Of a stretch of 64,000 nucleotides of DNA, positions 34,797 to 44,850 are shown piece by piece; position 1 is the first letter of the stretch, and every line of letters starts with the position of its first letter. A model generated the notes under the pieces. The model was not told where the DNA came from and made no database searches. It saw nothing but the letters and a program-made list of their open reading frames with translations. The stretch spans positions 106,627 through 170,626 of the forward strand of contig NZ_NGVS01000005.1 of NCBI RefSeq assembly GCF_002777975.1, given 5' to 3'. Source of the DNA: Shewanella carassii (GTDB lineage: Bacteria > Pseudomonadota > Gammaproteobacteria > Enterobacterales > Shewanellaceae). The translations under genes were made by a program, and so were the position numbers.

Positions 34797-36413
34797 ATGA
34801 CAAGAGTGATACAGAATCAGGTATACGATACCCAGACTCAATTGGATTTTTCCCGCTATGAGTCACTTGCGGATATGATTGTCAGCAGCTGTGAGCGTTA
34901 CGGCGACAAGAACGCCTTTGCCTGCCTCGGTAAGGCCATCAGCTTTCGTGAACTGGAACGAGACTCTCGTGCCTTCGCCGCTTTCCTGCAGCACAACACC
35001 CAACTGCAAGTCGGCGATCGCATCGCCATCCAGCTGCCCAATATCAACCAATTTGTCATTGCCGCCTATGGCGCAATTCGCGCAGGCCTGGTACTGGTAA
35101 ATACCAACCCCTTGTATACTGAGCGAGAATTGATCCATCAATTCAAGGACTCAGGCGCCAAGGCGCTGGTGGTACTGTCGGATCTCCTGCCAATTTTGGC
35201 CAAGGTCGTTGCCAGCACCCCGATTGAAACTGTGATTTCCACCCATCCACTGGATCTGATCGAGCCACAAATTCAACCGAAAACCGGTTTGAAAAACCTC
35301 GAATTTACCAAGGTTCTTGAACAGGGACGAGAGCTGGAATTCACCGAAGTAAAGCTGAAGCTGGACGATCTGGTGGCGCTGCAATACACGGGCGGTACCA
35401 CAGGCCTTTCCAAGGGAGCCATGCTCAGCCACAGAAACCTGATCGCCAACGCCCTGCAATGTGAATCCCGCATCGGCGCCAACCTGGTTCAGGGGGAAGA
35501 GATCTTCGTCGCCCCGCTGCCCATCTATCATATTTACGCCTTTTTGGTGAATCTGGTGCTCTACTTCGAGCGCGGCGCCCTGACAGTACTGATCCCCAAC
35601 CCGAGGGATATCGCCTCACTGATCAAGACCTTGGCCAAGTATCCCTTTACCGGCTTCGCCGGGCTCAACACCTTGTTTGTTGGCCTATGCCACCAGCAAG
35701 CCTTCCGTGAGCTGGACTTCTCCCATCTGAAGATCACTATTTCCGGCGGTACCGCCCTTACCGAAGCCGCGGCCAAAATCTGGCAACAAACCACTGGCTG
35801 CACCATATCTGAAGGTTATGGTCTGAGTGAAACCTCGCCGGTTATCTCCCTCAACGCCCCTGGGCTAGAGCGTCTTGGCAGCATAGGCAAGCCGGTTATC
35901 GAAACTCAGGTGCAAATTCTCGATGGCAATGACCAGCCGCTGCCGCCTGGGCAAGCCGGTGAACTGGCGGTGCGCGGCCCTCAGGTGATGAGTGGCTACT
36001 GGCAAAAGCCCGATGAAACTGCGGCCGTAATGACAGAAGATGGCTTCTTCAAGACAGGAGATATCGCCATCGAGAGCGAAGATGGTTACCACAGCATAGT
36101 GGATCGCAAGAAAGATATGATTATCGTCTCCGGCTTCAATGTTTACCCCAACGAAGTCGAAAACGTGCTGGCTCGTTGCGACTTGGTACTCGAATGCGCG
36201 GTTATCGGTATTGAAGATGAACGCAGCGGCGAAGTCGTCAAGGCGGTAATAGTGCTCAAACCGGAGGTCGATGCCGCCAATGCTCAAGCAGCTATAGAGG
36301 CACACTGCCGGGCAGAGCTCGCGGCCTACAAGGTGCCCAAGGTGGTAGAGTTTGTCGCCCAGTTGCCCAAGAGTACGGTCGGCAAAATACTCAGGCGCGA
36401 ACTGCGCAAATAA
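34797..36413 (+). CDS. fadD: Long-chain acyl-CoA ligase (FadD-like)
   Basis: A 538-residue AMP-forming acyl-CoA synthetase that activates fatty acids with ATP and CoA. The P-loop is LQYTGGTTGLSKGAMLSH (near residue 200), the adenylate site GYGLSETSPV (near 342), the hinge and Asp are in GFFKTGDIA and IVDRKKDMIIVSGFNVYPNEVE, and the catalytic Lys is in KSTVGKILRREL near the end. It is slightly shorter than E. coli FadD (561) and may be a paralogue. The start at 34797 has AAGGA eight bases upstream. It is a single gene, bounded by terminators. Confidence 0.88.
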   Translation: MTRVIQNQVYDTQTQLDFSRYESLADMIVSSCERYGDKNAFACLGKAISFRELERDSRAFAAFLQHNTQLQVGDRIAIQLPNINQFVIAAYGAIRAGLVLVNTNPLYTERELIHQFKDSGAKALVVLSDLLPILAKVVASTPIETVISTHPLDLIEPQIQPKTGLKNLEFTKVLEQGRELEFTEVKLKLDDLVALQYTGGTTGLSKGAMLSHRNLIANALQCESRIGANLVQGEEIFVAPLPIYHIYAFLVNLVLYFERGALTVLIPNPRDIASLIKTLAKYPFTGFAGLNTLFVGLCHQQAFRELDFSHLKITISGGTALTEAAAKIWQQTTGCTISEGYGLSETSPVISLNAPGLERLGSIGKPVIETQVQILDGNDQPLPPGQAGELAVRGPQVMSGYWQKPDETAAVMTEDGFFKTGDIAIESEDGYHSIVDRKKDMIIVSGFNVYPNEVENVLARCDLVLECAVIGIEDERSGEVVKAVIVLKPEVDAANAQAAIEAHCRAELAAYKVPKVVEFVAQLPKSTVGKILRRELRK

Positions 36414-36422
36414 ACCAAAATA

Positions 36423-36448
36423 AAAATGCCGCTGTTAAGCGGCATTTT
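36423..36448. terminator. Bidirectional terminator
   Basis: AAAATGCCGCT pairs with AGCGGCATTTT around GTTA, with A and T runs on both sides. It serves fadD from the left and the cytochrome b gene from the right. Confidence 0.9.
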
Positions 36449-36481
36449 TATTATAAGAACTCTTTTACTTTCAGCGTTCTA

Positions 36482-37006
36482 CTATTGACGGAAGAAGTCC
36501 AGCAGATGGCTGAGGGCACAGATGGCGTGCACTATCAGAAAACCGATAAAACCATGGGCCAAGTGTGAATGCCAGCCTCGCCAGAACAGCGCATCACTGG
36601 AGCCTTGGGTCAAATACCAAAGCATGCCGGTCAAAGCTACCCCTAGCAGCAGCAACATCCCCAGCCCTTCTATCAGGCTGAACAGCCCTTTGCCACCAGC
36701 AACCGGTAACTTGCCTTTGAACAAGCCGCCAATATCGGCACCTATCTGACGCCAATCACCGATAAACAGGCTGAAATACTGGCGCCAGCGGCCCGAGGTG
36801 CAGTTGCTCACGAGAAATGTCAGCGATAAAGGTACGCATAGGAGCCCGAGATAAACATGGCTCAGATCCCAGAAGCCGGCGCCGGCCCTGATGGTGCGGA
36901 TCATCATTAAGCTACCGCTGCCCAGCACCAAAAACAGGCACAAGAGAATTAACAACAAGTGTTGATGGGCACTATAGATGCGCCACAGGCGTTGCAACAG
37001 AGCCAT
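36482..37006 (-). CDS. Cytochrome b561-like membrane protein
   Basis: A 174-residue inner-membrane protein with four helices (about 15-36, 45-66, 105-130, 145-168). His residues in LSHVYLGLL, WHSHLAHGF and IVHAICALSHLL fit the two-heme pattern of cytochrome b/b6-like electron carriers (b561 or DUF4405 type). It begins 12 bases after the hemG stop on the same strand, so the two are co-transcribed. It may link HemG or a nearby reductase to the quinone pool, though HemG is known to use quinones directly. Moderate confidence in heme binding. Confidence 0.75.
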   Translation of the reverse strand: MALLQRLWRIYSAHQHLLLILLCLFLVLGSGSLMMIRTIRAGAGFWDLSHVYLGLLCVPLSLTFLVSNCTSGRWRQYFSLFIGDWRQIGADIGGLFKGKLPVAGGKGLFSLIEGLGMLLLLGVALTGMLWYLTQGSSDALFWRGWHSHLAHGFIGFLIVHAICALSHLLDFFRQ

Positions 37007-37018
37007 TTTCAGCCTCGC

Positions 37019-37561
37019 TTAACCCGCCCTAGATAATAAAGTCTGCGCCGCCAATTGCTCGGCAAACTCCTGCACCTTGTCCCAATTCGTGTATTCGATA
37101 CAGGTATTGGGATCGGTCGGTCCCTTGGTGATCCACATGATGAAACGTATGATGTTTCTGTCCATGGCCCCATAGCCCTGATAGTTCAAGTTGCCACCAA
37201 ATACGGCTAACTGCTTGGGCTTCCATTCAGTTTTGGCCAGGAATGCCTGCATATAGGGATTGGTTTCCGGGGTATTTTTTTCCGGCTTGCGCGCCACCAG
37301 ACTCACGGAAAAGAAGCCATTGGCCTTGCTTTCCAGTTGCTGCTGATGTTGGCGTATGTAGTCAAACACCGCGGGATTGTGCTTACCGTGACGAATACTG
37401 GCTCCGATGGCCACCCGATCAAAATCGGCCAGATCCGGTGCTTCATCTATCGCCGCCATGGTCACTTGCTGTCCCAATGCACCAAGTTGTTTTGCCATAA
37501 CGTCACAGATCTTGCGGGTCTGACCATGCACACTGGAATACAGCAGAAGAGTCTTGCTCAC
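37019..37561 (-). CDS. hemG: Menaquinone-dependent protoporphyrinogen IX dehydrogenase
   Basis: A 180-residue flavodoxin-fold enzyme that oxidises protoporphyrinogen IX to protoporphyrin IX at the membrane, the penultimate step of heme synthesis. The FMN phosphate loop is LLYSSVHGQTRKIC (residues 6-19), and the long insert and C-terminal NIIRFIMWITKGPTDP segment are typical of HemG. The start is GTG at 37561, with AGGGG five bases before; the longer frame to 37666 is unsupported. The downstream partner is a cytochrome b-like gene. Confidence 0.92.
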   Translation of the reverse strand: MSKTLLLYSSVHGQTRKICDVMAKQLGALGQQVTMAAIDEAPDLADFDRVAIGASIRHGKHNPAVFDYIRQHQQQLESKANGFFSVSLVARKPEKNTPETNPYMQAFLAKTEWKPKQLAVFGGNLNYQGYGAMDRNIIRFIMWITKGPTDPNTCIEYTNWDKVQEFAEQLAAQTLLSRAG

Positions 37562-38071
37562 CTTGTCCCCTAAATTATTCACTCTTTTAGTATTGATGCA
37601 TCTTAGGTGATCCATTAGTTTATTTACATGAAACAGATCACGAGCATAGGGCAAAACGCTATCCAAGTCGCGGAAATACCGGGTAGTTCACAAAAAATAA
37701 CCTATTCGGGAACCATTGAGTAACGCACAGGTCTTTAATTTATTTTGTAAGCCTTTTGTGGCTGTATCGCACTGCTACAGCGGCTTTACAGCTAAAAGTT
37801 ATTTTTCAACAAAGTTTGCCAATCCCCAAAAAACTTCATCATTGATGTTACCGACTTGTTTACCCAAGATTGGAATCGCGACCGACAAGCACACTGATGG
37901 CAGTTGACTTTATTGCCCTCAAAAAACATTTAGCTGACACTCTCGGTATTGCTCAACGACTCAGGCTCAGCCCACCGCAGTCATCCAACGGCAGGAAGGC
38001 GGCTGAATAACTGGACAACTAGCTGAAAATTATGCATAAAGAAGCACAGTTTTCGCTAAAAGATAATCAAG
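37562..38071. other. Long intergenic region
   Basis: 510 bases between the divergent hemG and TIGR03899 genes. It is more AT-rich than its surroundings. Short frames have no ribosome-binding site or family resemblance. I see no hairpin, tRNA or operator I would defend. Confidence 0.4.
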
Positions 38072-38902
38072 ATGGCAGAGGAAAAGCTCCCTAAAGAGTT
38101 TGAAGAACCCGGTCAGGCGTCGGCCCGCAAGAAGGCGCTGCGCCTCGGGCGCCTGCTGGGACTCGCCTCTGAGCAGGACTATAAACCTGCCAATGCCAGC
38201 ATCGCCGAGCGGGCTGCCTTTCGCATCGACAGACAACAAGTCCAGTACCAACGCAACCTGGAAAACATCTACGCCATGGCACTGAGCTATACCCCGTCCG
38301 ATGTGACCGGGGTGGAGCTGGATCCCGACTGGGTACATCAATTCTTCCAAATGGCCGAGCAGATCCACAATCGCAAGATGCAGGATCTATGGGCTCGGAT
38401 CCTCTCAAGTGAAATCATCAATCCAGGCAATTTCAGCCTGCGTACCCTAGCAACCCTGAAACAGCTGACCTTGAGAGAGGCACACATACTGGAAAAAGCG
38501 CTGGGGATGGCGGTCAAGGTCAACAATGAGAGCCGACTCAAGCTTATCAGTGGTTACAGAGTCAGCGGCGGCATAGGCCAGTATTTTCGTAAACACAGCG
38601 CGGTCAACCTGGGGTTGTCGCAATTCGGCATGCCCTACTCAAGCATACTCACCCTGGTGGATGGCGGCATACTGCACAGGGGCGAGTTCGAGACCGGCAT
38701 ATTGGACAGCAAGAGCCCGCTGCAACTGCAGATCCAACAGCAACACCTGAAGCTGACCCCAAAATCAGGCCACCTGCTGTTCAGCTACTACCGCTTTACC
38801 CCAGTGGGTGATGAGCTGGCACTCTTGGTGCGTCCAAGGGAAGACGAAGCCTATATCAAGGCGCTGAAGGCCTTGTTTACCAAAGACTTCAGTATTAGCT
38901 AG
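38072..38902 (+). CDS. TIGR03899/DUF2806 family protein
   Basis: A 276-residue cytoplasmic protein of the TIGR03899 family, seen mostly in Shewanella and Vibrio, function unknown. The N-terminus is basic (ARKKALRLGRLLGL); the central part (YQRNLENIYAMAL ... IHNRKMQDLWARILSSEIINPGNFSLRTLATLKQLT) resembles the DUF2806 region of helical repeats; the C-terminus is a beta-rich FTPVGDELALLV segment. The weak AAGATAATC is the only ribosome-binding site. It stands alone, ending 14 bases before the convergent cysC. Confidence 0.8.
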   Translation: MAEEKLPKEFEEPGQASARKKALRLGRLLGLASEQDYKPANASIAERAAFRIDRQQVQYQRNLENIYAMALSYTPSDVTGVELDPDWVHQFFQMAEQIHNRKMQDLWARILSSEIINPGNFSLRTLATLKQLTLREAHILEKALGMAVKVNNESRLKLISGYRVSGGIGQYFRKHSAVNLGLSQFGMPYSSILTLVDGGILHRGEFETGILDSKSPLQLQIQQQHLKLTPKSGHLLFSYYRFTPVGDELALLVRPREDEAYIKALKALFTKDFSIS

Positions 38903-38916
38903 GCATCTACTAAGCC

Positions 38917-39555
38917 TCAGGCGCTGGCCTGTAATCGCGTCGACGGGATCACTTCCAAGGCAGAGAGGTAATCCAGCAATGCCTGCACCTGGGTATTGAG
39001 ATCGCCCTTGCTGGTATCTATGGTTAACTCGGCAGCCAGCGGCTCTTCGTAGGGCGCCGAAATCCCGGTAAAGTCACGGATCTCCCCCTTACGCGCCTTC
39101 TGATACAAGCCCTTGGGATCGCGGGCCTCACACACAGCCAGCGGCGTGGAAACATGCACTTCGATAAAACGTCCCGCGGCAAACCGGCCACGAATGGCAT
39201 CACGCTCGGCCCGGGTCGGCGAGATAAAGGCCGACAGTACCAGCAAACCGGCATCCACCATCAGGTGCGCCACTTCGCCCACTCTTCGCAGGTTTTCATC
39301 CCTATCGGCGGCGCTGAAGCCGAGATCTTTGCAAAGACCATGACGCACATTGTCGCCATCGAGCAGATAGGTATGAAACCCCGCCTCGAACAGTGCCCGC
39401 TCCAGGGCGCCTGCCAGGGTCGACTTGCCGGCGCCGGACAGCCCGGTGAACCAAAGCAGCACAGGTTGTTGGCCCTTCTGGGCTGCCCTGGCCGCCTGAT
39501 CGACAGCATGCTGATGCCAAACGATATCGGCATTGGGCTGGGTAGAATTCTTCAT
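38917..39555 (-). CDS. cysC: Adenylylsulfate kinase
   Basis: A 212-residue APS kinase that phosphorylates adenylylsulfate to PAPS, the second activation step of sulfate assimilation. The P-loop is [18 protein letters not shown] (near residue 42), the substrate-binding region [16 protein letters not shown] follows, and [13 protein letters not shown] and [19 protein letters not shown] are conserved. The start at 39555 has AAGGAG five bases upstream. It is the last gene of the leftward cobA-cysD-cysN-permease-cysC operon. Confidence 0.95.
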   Translation of the reverse strand: MKNSTQPNADIVWHQHAVDQAARAAQKGQQPVLLWFTGLSGAGKSTLAGALERALFEAGFHTYLLDGDNVRHGLCKDLGFSAADRDENLRRVGEVAHLMVDAGLLVLSAFISPTRAERDAIRGRFAAGRFIEVHVSTPLAVCEARDPKGLYQKARKGEIRDFTGISAPYEEPLAAELTIDTSKGDLNTQVQALLDYLSALEVIPSTRLQASA

Positions 39556-39564
39556 CGTCACTCC

Positions 39565-41301
39565 TTAAAGACCCGCATCAAAGGGGAACAGCATGGGCAC
39601 CAGAAACAAAACTATCGCCGAGTAAAGCAGCGACAGCGGCAGCCCCAAGCGCACAAAATCAATAAAGCGGTAATTACCGGCGTTGAACACCATCAGATTG
39701 GTTTGGTAGCCATAGGGCGAAATAAAGCTGGCGCTGGCACCAAAAACCACTGCCAGAATAAAAGGCCGACTGTCGACCCCGAAGCTGGTCGCAATCGCAT
39801 AGGCCACGGGAAAAGCCAAGGCCGCCGCCGCGTTGTTGGTAATGAGTTCGGTCAACAGCAAGGTCAGCAAATAAACCCCGACAAAGGCACCAAAGACCCC
39901 AAAGCCGGAAAAAGCGCCGAGCAGAGTATCAGCCATCCCTTTGGCCAAGCCGGTATCCAACATCAGCTTAGCCAGACTCAGGGCACTGCCGACAATCAAC
40001 ACCAGCTCCAGCGGGAACCGCCGTTTGAGCTCGCCCAAGGTCACAGCACCTATCGCCAGATAACTGAGCAGCAAGAGCACCAGCCCCTTGGCCAGCGGCA
40101 GCCAGCCCAGCAGACTGGCAGCTATGGTGAGCACAAAGCCCGCCAGCACCCACTGACTGCGGCGACTGTCCAGCCTGACACTCAGGTCCAGGCCGCTGAC
40201 GGCGGCAAAGTCGGTACTGAGACGCGGATTACGGCCAAAGCCATCGCCCGGGGTCAACAGCAACACATCTCCGGCCTGCAGCACTATGTCGCCCAAGCCG
40301 CCCTTGAGTGGATGATGGCCGCGGCGAATCGCCATTACGGCGGCATCAAACTGCTCCCGAAATCGCGAGGCCTTGAGTGAAGAGCCCACCAAAGCCGAAG
40401 ACGGCGCCAGCACGGCTTCCACCAGATTCTGGCCCCTGGCCTGCTGCTTGCCGAACCACTCCAAACCATCGAATTGATGCAGCAACTCAACCGACTCCAC
40501 CGCGCCGCTGAAGCGCAGCACATCCCCCGCGGCCAGCACGAGTTGCGGCGGCACAGGGCAGATGCGAATGCCGCTGCGCTCCAGCTCCGCCAGATAGAGC
40601 TTTTTCAGGGCCCTGAGTCTGTTGTCCTGCACGCTGCGGCCCACCAGGGTCGAGCCGGGCAGCACTTTGGCTTCCAACAGATAAGGCAGACTTTCATCGC
40701 CGTGTTGCTCATCGCCATCGGGCAACAGGTGTGACAGTAATACCAAAAGCGCAATACCGGCCACCACCACGGCCAGGCCAATCAAGGAAAACTCAAAAAA
40801 GCCCAGGGGTTTCAGCCCGGCGTTTTCAACAAAGGAGTTCACTATCAGGTTGGTCGAGGTGCCAATCAGGGTCAGGGTGCCGCCCAAAATCGCCGCGTAG
40901 GATAAGGGCAGCAATAACTTGGCCGGTGCGTGCTGCTGATTGCGACGCACCACGCCAATCAGCGAGGCCACCACGGCGGTATTGTTGGTAAAAGACGACA
41001 GCAACGCAGTGGAAAACCCCAGCTTGGCCATGGTCAGCCCCAAGGAGCCTGAGCCTATGACCTGGCTGAGCCTACCGAGCAAGGGCGTCTTCTCCAGTGC
41101 CGTGGTTGCCAGCACCAGGAGCACCAGAGTCACCAGACTGGCGTTGGTAAAACTGCCCAGCAGCGACTCCAGTTCCAGCATACCCAAGAGGTAACTGAGC
41201 AGCGCCGCTATGGTAAACAGCATGGCCGGTGATGCCAGACCACTGACGAGTCCGGCCACCAGCGCGAGCAGTATTAACCCCAGGATCCAGGTTTCAAACA
41301 A
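39565..41301 (-). CDS. SLC13 (DASS) family permease with TrkA-C domains, likely sulfate transporter
   Basis: A 578-residue inner-membrane protein: two bundles of helices (about 1-200 and 395-578) flank two cytoplasmic RCK/TrkA-C domains (about 205-385, with LPGSTLVGRSVQDNRLR and APSSALVGSSLKASRFR). The substrate motifs are SSFTNNTAVVA with LIGTSTNLIVNS, and LITNNAAAALAFP with GASASFISPYGYQTN. The family uses sodium to import sulfate, phosphate or dicarboxylates. Its place between cysN and cysC, one base from cysN and nine from cysC, makes sulfate import the obvious role, as an alternative to the CysPTWA importer. Confidence 0.88.
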   Translation of the reverse strand: MFETWILGLILLALVAGLVSGLASPAMLFTIAALLSYLLGMLELESLLGSFTNASLVTLVLLVLATTALEKTPLLGRLSQVIGSGSLGLTMAKLGFSTALLSSFTNNTAVVASLIGVVRRNQQHAPAKLLLPLSYAAILGGTLTLIGTSTNLIVNSFVENAGLKPLGFFEFSLIGLAVVVAGIALLVLLSHLLPDGDEQHGDESLPYLLEAKVLPGSTLVGRSVQDNRLRALKKLYLAELERSGIRICPVPPQLVLAAGDVLRFSGAVESVELLHQFDGLEWFGKQQARGQNLVEAVLAPSSALVGSSLKASRFREQFDAAVMAIRRGHHPLKGGLGDIVLQAGDVLLLTPGDGFGRNPRLSTDFAAVSGLDLSVRLDSRRSQWVLAGFVLTIAASLLGWLPLAKGLVLLLLSYLAIGAVTLGELKRRFPLELVLIVGSALSLAKLMLDTGLAKGMADTLLGAFSGFGVFGAFVGVYLLTLLLTELITNNAAAALAFPVAYAIATSFGVDSRPFILAVVFGASASFISPYGYQTNLMVFNAGNYRFIDFVRLGLPLSLLYSAIVLFLVPMLFPFDAGL

Positions 41302-41302
41302 T

Positions 41303-42718
41303 TCAGTCTCCCTGAGCGCGGATATCCAGCGCCTGCCAATGGGGGAAATGCTTGCGGATCAGGGCATTGAGTTCCAATTCAAACTCACTGAAATGGGTCG
41401 TTTTTTCAGTTTTCCCAAGCGCCTGCTGCACCATACCGGCACCGACAGTGACATTGCTGATGCGATCGATAAAGATAAAACCGCCGGTGTCGCGATTGTC
41501 ATTATAGGCATCGAACACCACGGCCTCGCTCAGCTCAAGTTCAACCAGGGCTATGGTGTTGAGGCTCAGCTCGGCAACACTGTCCTGTGCCAGGGTATTC
41601 ACATCTATGCTGTGCAGTATGCGGCTGACACTGGCGGGCACCTTTTTGGTTCCCAGCTTGATGTTGTATTGCTTGCCGGGTGTCAGCGGCTGCTCGTGCA
41701 TCCACACCACCTTGGCCTGCAGCCGGTTGGAAACGCCCACAGGGCTGGCCGCCGGCACTATCACATCGCCGCGGCTGATATCAATCTCATCACTCAGGGT
41801 CAGGGTCAGTGCCTGGCCGGCATAGCCCTGCTTGAGCTCACCATCGAAGGTGACAATCGAGGCGATAGTCGACTCTTTCCCCGAAGGCAGCACCTTGACC
41901 CTCTGACCAACTTGCAGACTGCCGGAAGCCAAAGTACCGGCAAAACCGCGGAAATCCAGGTTGGGACGGCTGACATACTGCACCGGGAAGCGGGCATCGA
42001 AGGCGTGGTTAAAGCCGGTCACAGGCGCACTCTCCAGCATGGCAAGCAGGGTTTCGCCCTGATACCAAGGGGTGCGCGCAGAGCGGTTCACCAGGTTGTC
42101 GCCATCGAGGGCCGACAGTGGTACAAAGCGGATATCTTCCAGCTGCAACTGGCCGGCAAACGCCAGATAGTCGGCCTTGATCGCCTCGAAACGCTCTTCA
42201 CTGAAATCCAGCAGATCCATCTTGTTGACGGCCACGATGAACTGTTTGATCCCCAGGAGAGAGCAGATAAAGCTGTGTCTGCGGGTCTGGGTCTGCACCC
42301 CGTAGCGACCGTCGATCAGGATAATCGCCAGATCGCAGTTGGAAGCGCCGGTCGCCATATTACGGGTGTACTGCTCATGCCCGGGAGTGTCGGCAATGAT
42401 GAATTTGCGCTTCTCGGTAGAGAAGTAACGATAGGCCACATCTATGGTGATCCCCTGCTCGCGCTCGGCCTGCAGGCCATCCACCAGCAAGGCCAGATCC
42501 ACGGCTTCGCCCGTGGTGCCATGGCTCTTGGAATCCTTGTGCAATGCCGCCAGTTGATCTTCATAGATCTGGGCGCTGTCGTGCAGCAAACGGCCTATCA
42601 GTGTTGACTTGCCGTCATCCACGGAACCACAGGTCAGAAACTTCAAAAGCGATTTATGCTGCTGATTTTCAAGATATTGCTCTATATCCAGCTCATTGAC
42701 TTGTTGTGCAACCGACAT
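41303..42718 (-). CDS. cysN: Sulfate adenylyltransferase GTPase subunit
   Basis: A 471-residue EF-Tu-like GTPase subunit of ATP sulfurylase. With CysD it makes APS from sulfate and ATP, using GTP hydrolysis. G1 is [13 protein letters not shown] (near residue 31), G3 DTPGHEQYT (near 115), G4 VNKMD (near 168), followed by two beta-barrel domains. It is not fused to APS kinase, which is encoded separately as cysC. It begins by sharing one base with the cysD stop (TAATG). Confidence 0.95.
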   Translation of the reverse strand: MSVAQQVNELDIEQYLENQQHKSLLKFLTCGSVDDGKSTLIGRLLHDSAQIYEDQLAALHKDSKSHGTTGEAVDLALLVDGLQAEREQGITIDVAYRYFSTEKRKFIIADTPGHEQYTRNMATGASNCDLAIILIDGRYGVQTQTRRHSFICSLLGIKQFIVAVNKMDLLDFSEERFEAIKADYLAFAGQLQLEDIRFVPLSALDGDNLVNRSARTPWYQGETLLAMLESAPVTGFNHAFDARFPVQYVSRPNLDFRGFAGTLASGSLQVGQRVKVLPSGKESTIASIVTFDGELKQGYAGQALTLTLSDEIDISRGDVIVPAASPVGVSNRLQAKVVWMHEQPLTPGKQYNIKLGTKKVPASVSRILHSIDVNTLAQDSVAELSLNTIALVELELSEAVVFDAYNDNRDTGGFIFIDRISNVTVGAGMVQQALGKTEKTTHFSEFELELNALIRKHFPHWQALDIRAQGD

Positions 42719-43626
42719 TAGAAATACCCCTCACGCTTTTTCTTTTCCATCGACCCGGACGAATCCCTGTCGATGACCCGTCCCTGACGCTCACTGGAGC
42801 GGGACAGCAACATCTCTTCGATAATCTCTGCCAGTGTCGCGGCACTGGACTCTATGGCGCCGGTCAGGGGATAACACCCCAGAGTGCGAAAACGCACCCG
42901 GCGATACTCGGGCACTTCGCCTTCATTGAGCGGCATCCGCTCGTCATCGACCATGATCAGGCTGCCATCGCGCTCCACCACCGGGCGCTGCTCGGCAAAA
43001 TAGAGCGGCACTATGTCGATGTTTTCCTGATAGATGTATTGCCAAATATCCAACTCGGTCCAGTTGGAAAGCGGGAAGACCCTGATGCTCTCCCCCTTGT
43101 TGACTTGGCCGTTATAGGTGTGCCACAGCTCGGGGCGCTGATTTTTGGGATCCCAGCGGTGATGGCGATCGCGAAAGGAATAGACACGCTCCTTGGCGCG
43201 GGACTTCTCCTCGTCGCGGCGGGCGCCGCCAAAAGCGGCATCGAAACCGTATTTATCCAGGGCCTGTTTCAGGCCTTCGGTCTTCATCACGTCTGTGTGC
43301 TTGGCCGAGCCGAAGGTAAAGGGATTCATGCCCATCGCCAGGCCTTGCGGGTTCTTGTGCACCAGAAGCTCGAAGCCGTACTGCTTGGCCGCCTGATCAC
43401 GAAAGCGTATCATCTCGCGAAACTTCCAGTCGGTATCCACATGCAGCAAGGGGAAAGGGATCTTGCCCGGATAAAAAGCCTTGCGCGCCAGATGCAACAG
43501 CACGGAAGAATCCTTGCCGATGGAATACAACATCACCGGGTTGTCAAATTCGGCGGCAACTTCGCGAAAGATCTGGATGCTCTCGGCTTCCAACTGTTCA
43601 AGGTGACTCAACACTGGCCCTGACAT
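42718..43626 (-). CDS. cysD: Sulfate adenylyltransferase catalytic subunit
   Basis: A 302-residue adenine nucleotide alpha-hydrolase (PP-loop) enzyme that joins sulfate to AMP. The PP-loop is [19 protein letters not shown] (near residues 34-52), with the [11 protein letters not shown] and [18 protein letters not shown] motifs (near 72 and 145) that bind ATP and sulfate. Length is the family norm. It lies 18 bases after cobA and overlaps cysN by one base. Confidence 0.95.
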   Translation of the reverse strand: MSGPVLSHLEQLEAESIQIFREVAAEFDNPVMLYSIGKDSSVLLHLARKAFYPGKIPFPLLHVDTDWKFREMIRFRDQAAKQYGFELLVHKNPQGLAMGMNPFTFGSAKHTDVMKTEGLKQALDKYGFDAAFGGARRDEEKSRAKERVYSFRDRHHRWDPKNQRPELWHTYNGQVNKGESIRVFPLSNWTELDIWQYIYQENIDIVPLYFAEQRPVVERDGSLIMVDDERMPLNEGEVPEYRRVRFRTLGCYPLTGAIESSAATLAEIIEEMLLSRSSERQGRVIDRDSSGSMEKKKREGYF

Positions 43627-43644
43627 CTTATTTCTCCAATTGAT

Positions 43645-44466
43645 TCAAAGTGCTGTAACAGCATCATGTTGTAGTTGCAGGCCATTGTTCGCCGCCTCGG
43701 GTTCAAACCAGCTGAGGCTGTCCGCCAGAGCGACGACTTCGCCTATGATCATCAGCGCCGGCATCACTACCCGCGAGTCCTGAGCCAGGGTTTGCAACTG
43801 CTCCAGAGTGCCGATAACACGCCGCTGTTGTCTGGTCGTGGCCTTGGATACTATGGCCACCGACGTCTGCGGGCTGCGACCATGGGCAATCAGTTGTTGC
43901 TGAATGAGCCCGGCATTGAGGATCCCCATGTACACCACCAGGGTGTTGGCCGGGTTGGCGTAGCCTTGCCAATCCATGGGGCGGTTTTGCAGCTGGCAAT
44001 GACCGGTAATAAAGCTGACCCCCTGGGCAAAATCTCTGTGGGTCAAGGGAATCCCCGCATAGGCGGCGGTACCGCTGGCGGCCGTTATGCCCGGCACCAC
44101 TTCAAAGGCGACGCCGGCCTGCGCCAGAGTCTGCAACTCCTCGCCGCCGCGACCGAAGATAAAGGGATCGCCCCCCTTGAGTCTGACCACGGTTTGGCGG
44201 GTAAAAGCCTTGGTCAGCAACAAACGATTGATTTCACTCTGGGAAGCACTGTGCTCACCGGCCCGTTTGCCCACGGCAATGCGCTCGGCACCTTCGGGGA
44301 TCAGCGCCAGGATCTCGGGACTGACCAAGGCATCGAACAGCACCACATCGGCGCGCTTAAGCAGGTGCCACGCCTTGACGGTCAATAGTTCTGGATCGCC
44401 GGGACCGGCTCCAAGCAGATAAACTTTGCCCTTGGCCCGCTTACCGGGCAGTGTCAGTAATTCCAT
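43645..44466 (-). CDS. cobA: Uroporphyrinogen-III C-methyltransferase
   Basis: A 273-residue SUMT that methylates uroporphyrinogen III twice with SAM to give precorrin-2, the precursor of siroheme. The N-terminal VYLLGAGPGDPELLTVKAWH and the KGGDPFIFGRGGEEL motif (near 97) are family signatures. It is not fused to the CysG dehydrogenase/ferrochelatase half. It is the first gene of the operon, supplying siroheme for the sulfite reductase encoded by cysI nearby. Confidence 0.93.
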   Translation of the reverse strand: MELLTLPGKRAKGKVYLLGAGPGDPELLTVKAWHLLKRADVVLFDALVSPEILALIPEGAERIAVGKRAGEHSASQSEINRLLLTKAFTRQTVVRLKGGDPFIFGRGGEELQTLAQAGVAFEVVPGITAASGTAAYAGIPLTHRDFAQGVSFITGHCQLQNRPMDWQGYANPANTLVVYMGILNAGLIQQQLIAHGRSPQTSVAIVSKATTRQQRRVIGTLEQLQTLAQDSRVVMPALMIIGEVVALADSLSWFEPEAANNGLQLQHDAVTAL

Positions 44467-44850
44467 GCGCTATTCCCCATCTTGCTGATGTAAGCAATAT
44501 AGCGGCTACACATATTCCACTATAAATAGAGAATCATTAGTTGTTATTACTTTTAGCTATATATGAGGGAATCGCGATAACAGGAAAGATATCTGGGACG
44601 GACAAATCTGTTAATAAAAAACATTGCCTTTTATTTTCAATGAATTACAAAACAAAAGCAGAAGTGAATTACTGAAATTTCCTATTGTCTACTGCCGCTT
44701 TTGGCACTAACTTATGGCAAAAAATTATAGTTTTATCTCGGTGACAACGGCTTGAAATGGGAATGTGCACAGTAAAGCCGGGATGGTACACTCTCAGGCC
44801 GAAGCAATAGCCGGGCATTCCATCAAGCCTCAGAGACAACAGGGAAGAAT
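44467..44850. other. Divergent promoter region, cobA-cys operon and pldA
   Basis: 384 AT-rich bases between cobA (leftward) and pldA (rightward). On the minus strand a TATAGT at about 44520 with no good -35 suggests an activator-dependent promoter; CysB would be expected, but its sites are too loose to call by eye. No gene is seen here. Confidence 0.4.

Noticed and set aside
44467..44850. Riboswitch or CysB site upstream of cobA
   Set aside because: No conserved aptamer element seen, and CysB sites are too degenerate to assign by eye.
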